5,903 nt of DNA. Origin: Dehalococcoidia bacterium (GTDB taxonomy: Bacteria > Chloroflexota > Dehalococcoidia > JAUSJJ01). Each line of letters begins with the position of its first letter. Within the stretch, counting starts at the first letter, position 1. The stretch lies in assembly GCA_030647705.1 (NCBI GenBank), contig JAUSJJ010000189.1:1-5903 (forward strand), written 5' to 3'. The position numbers and the translations under genes are program-made. The notes under the pieces were generated by a model, which saw only the letters and a program-made list of their open reading frames with translations, was not told the DNA's origin and searched no databases. This document shows, piece after piece, positions 5,748 through 5,903 of this stretch.

Positions 5748-5903
5748 ATGAGACTCACGCTGCTCTTGGTCTTTTTGACCCTTGCGTCGCTGCTCGCCGT
5801 GTCCGGATGCAGCCGGGCAGCCACCGCGACGCCGGCGGGCCAGCCGGTGCAAACCGACGCGGCGTTGTACCGCAGTGTAACCGCAGTCCAGCTTCAAGAG
5901 TTG
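5748..5903 (+). CDS. Lipoprotein, possibly rhodanese-like (3' end cut by window)
   Basis: The first 52 codons of a secreted lipoprotein. MRLTLLLVFLTLASLLAV is a short n-region and hydrophobic core, followed by the lipobox VSGC with C21 as the lipidation site. Cleavage after G20 would give a protein anchored on the outer face of the membrane. After a small Ala/Thr/Pro/Gln linker (22-36) comes DAALYRSVTAVQLQEL. That resembles the beginning of a rhodanese domain, whose first strand and helix read like 'Y-x-x-V-T-x-x-x-L-x-x-L', but the catalytic-cysteine region lies outside the window, so this is a guess. The start is ATG 5748, 31 nt after lgt, with no standard ribosome binding site because a tandem repeat occupies that position. 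Translation might be coupled to lgt. The lipoprotein call is firm; the domain is uncertain. Confidence 0.8.
   Translation, partial: MRLTLLLVFLTLASLLAVSGCSRAATATPAGQPVQTDAALYRSVTAVQLQEL

Noticed and set aside
4469..5824. A 451-codon open frame on the minus strand across the ccmE-like gene and lgt
   Set aside because: It is antisense to lgt and the ccmE-like gene, which have clear family motifs. The protein is rich in His, Arg, Gln and Pro with no recognisable domain, typical of an antisense shadow in GC-rich DNA.

Overview
This is a moderately GC-rich bacterial chromosome window with GTG and TTG start codons. It holds six complete or nearly complete genes and the first part of a seventh. Nothing in it looks mobile: I see no transposase, integrase, CRISPR array, tRNA or rRNA. 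The gene set (NarL-type sensor kinase, PfkB-type sugar kinase, small MscS channel, DUF2007-like protein, CcmE-like OB-fold protein, Lgt, lipoprotein) would fit a free-living environmental bacterium. Chloroflexota (Dehalococcoidia-like) is my best guess, from overall gene style only, with low confidence.

Left part (1-2790): a membrane-anchored GAF-PAS sensor histidine kinase runs rightward and is cut at its 5' end by the window. It converges, with a 23-nt gap, on a leftward pfkB gene that encodes an ATP-dependent 6-phosphofructokinase closely resembling E. coli PfkB. pfkB has a strong ribosome binding site and a good sigma70-like promoter in the divergent intergenic region 2791-3110.

Middle part (3111-4330): a two-gene rightward unit encodes a short MscS-family mechanosensitive channel and, 23 nt later, a DUF2007-like small protein of unknown function.

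Right part (4331-5903): an intergenic region with a promoter-like sequence and two adjacent perfect inverted repeats precedes a CcmE-like membrane-anchored OB-fold protein. That protein unusually ends in a CXXCH c-type heme motif. Next come lgt (prolipoprotein diacylglyceryl transferase) and the start of a lipoprotein gene, probably rhodanese-like and cut by the window end. A perfect tandem 10-bp repeat sits directly before the lipoprotein start codon. These three genes all concern the outside of the cytoplasmic membrane: possible heme handling, lipoprotein lipidation, and a lipoprotein that would be an Lgt substrate.

The observations most worth following are the CcmE-like protein with a terminal CXXCH, the palindrome on its promoter, and the tandem repeat before the lipoprotein gene. 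I found no clear new multi-gene system.
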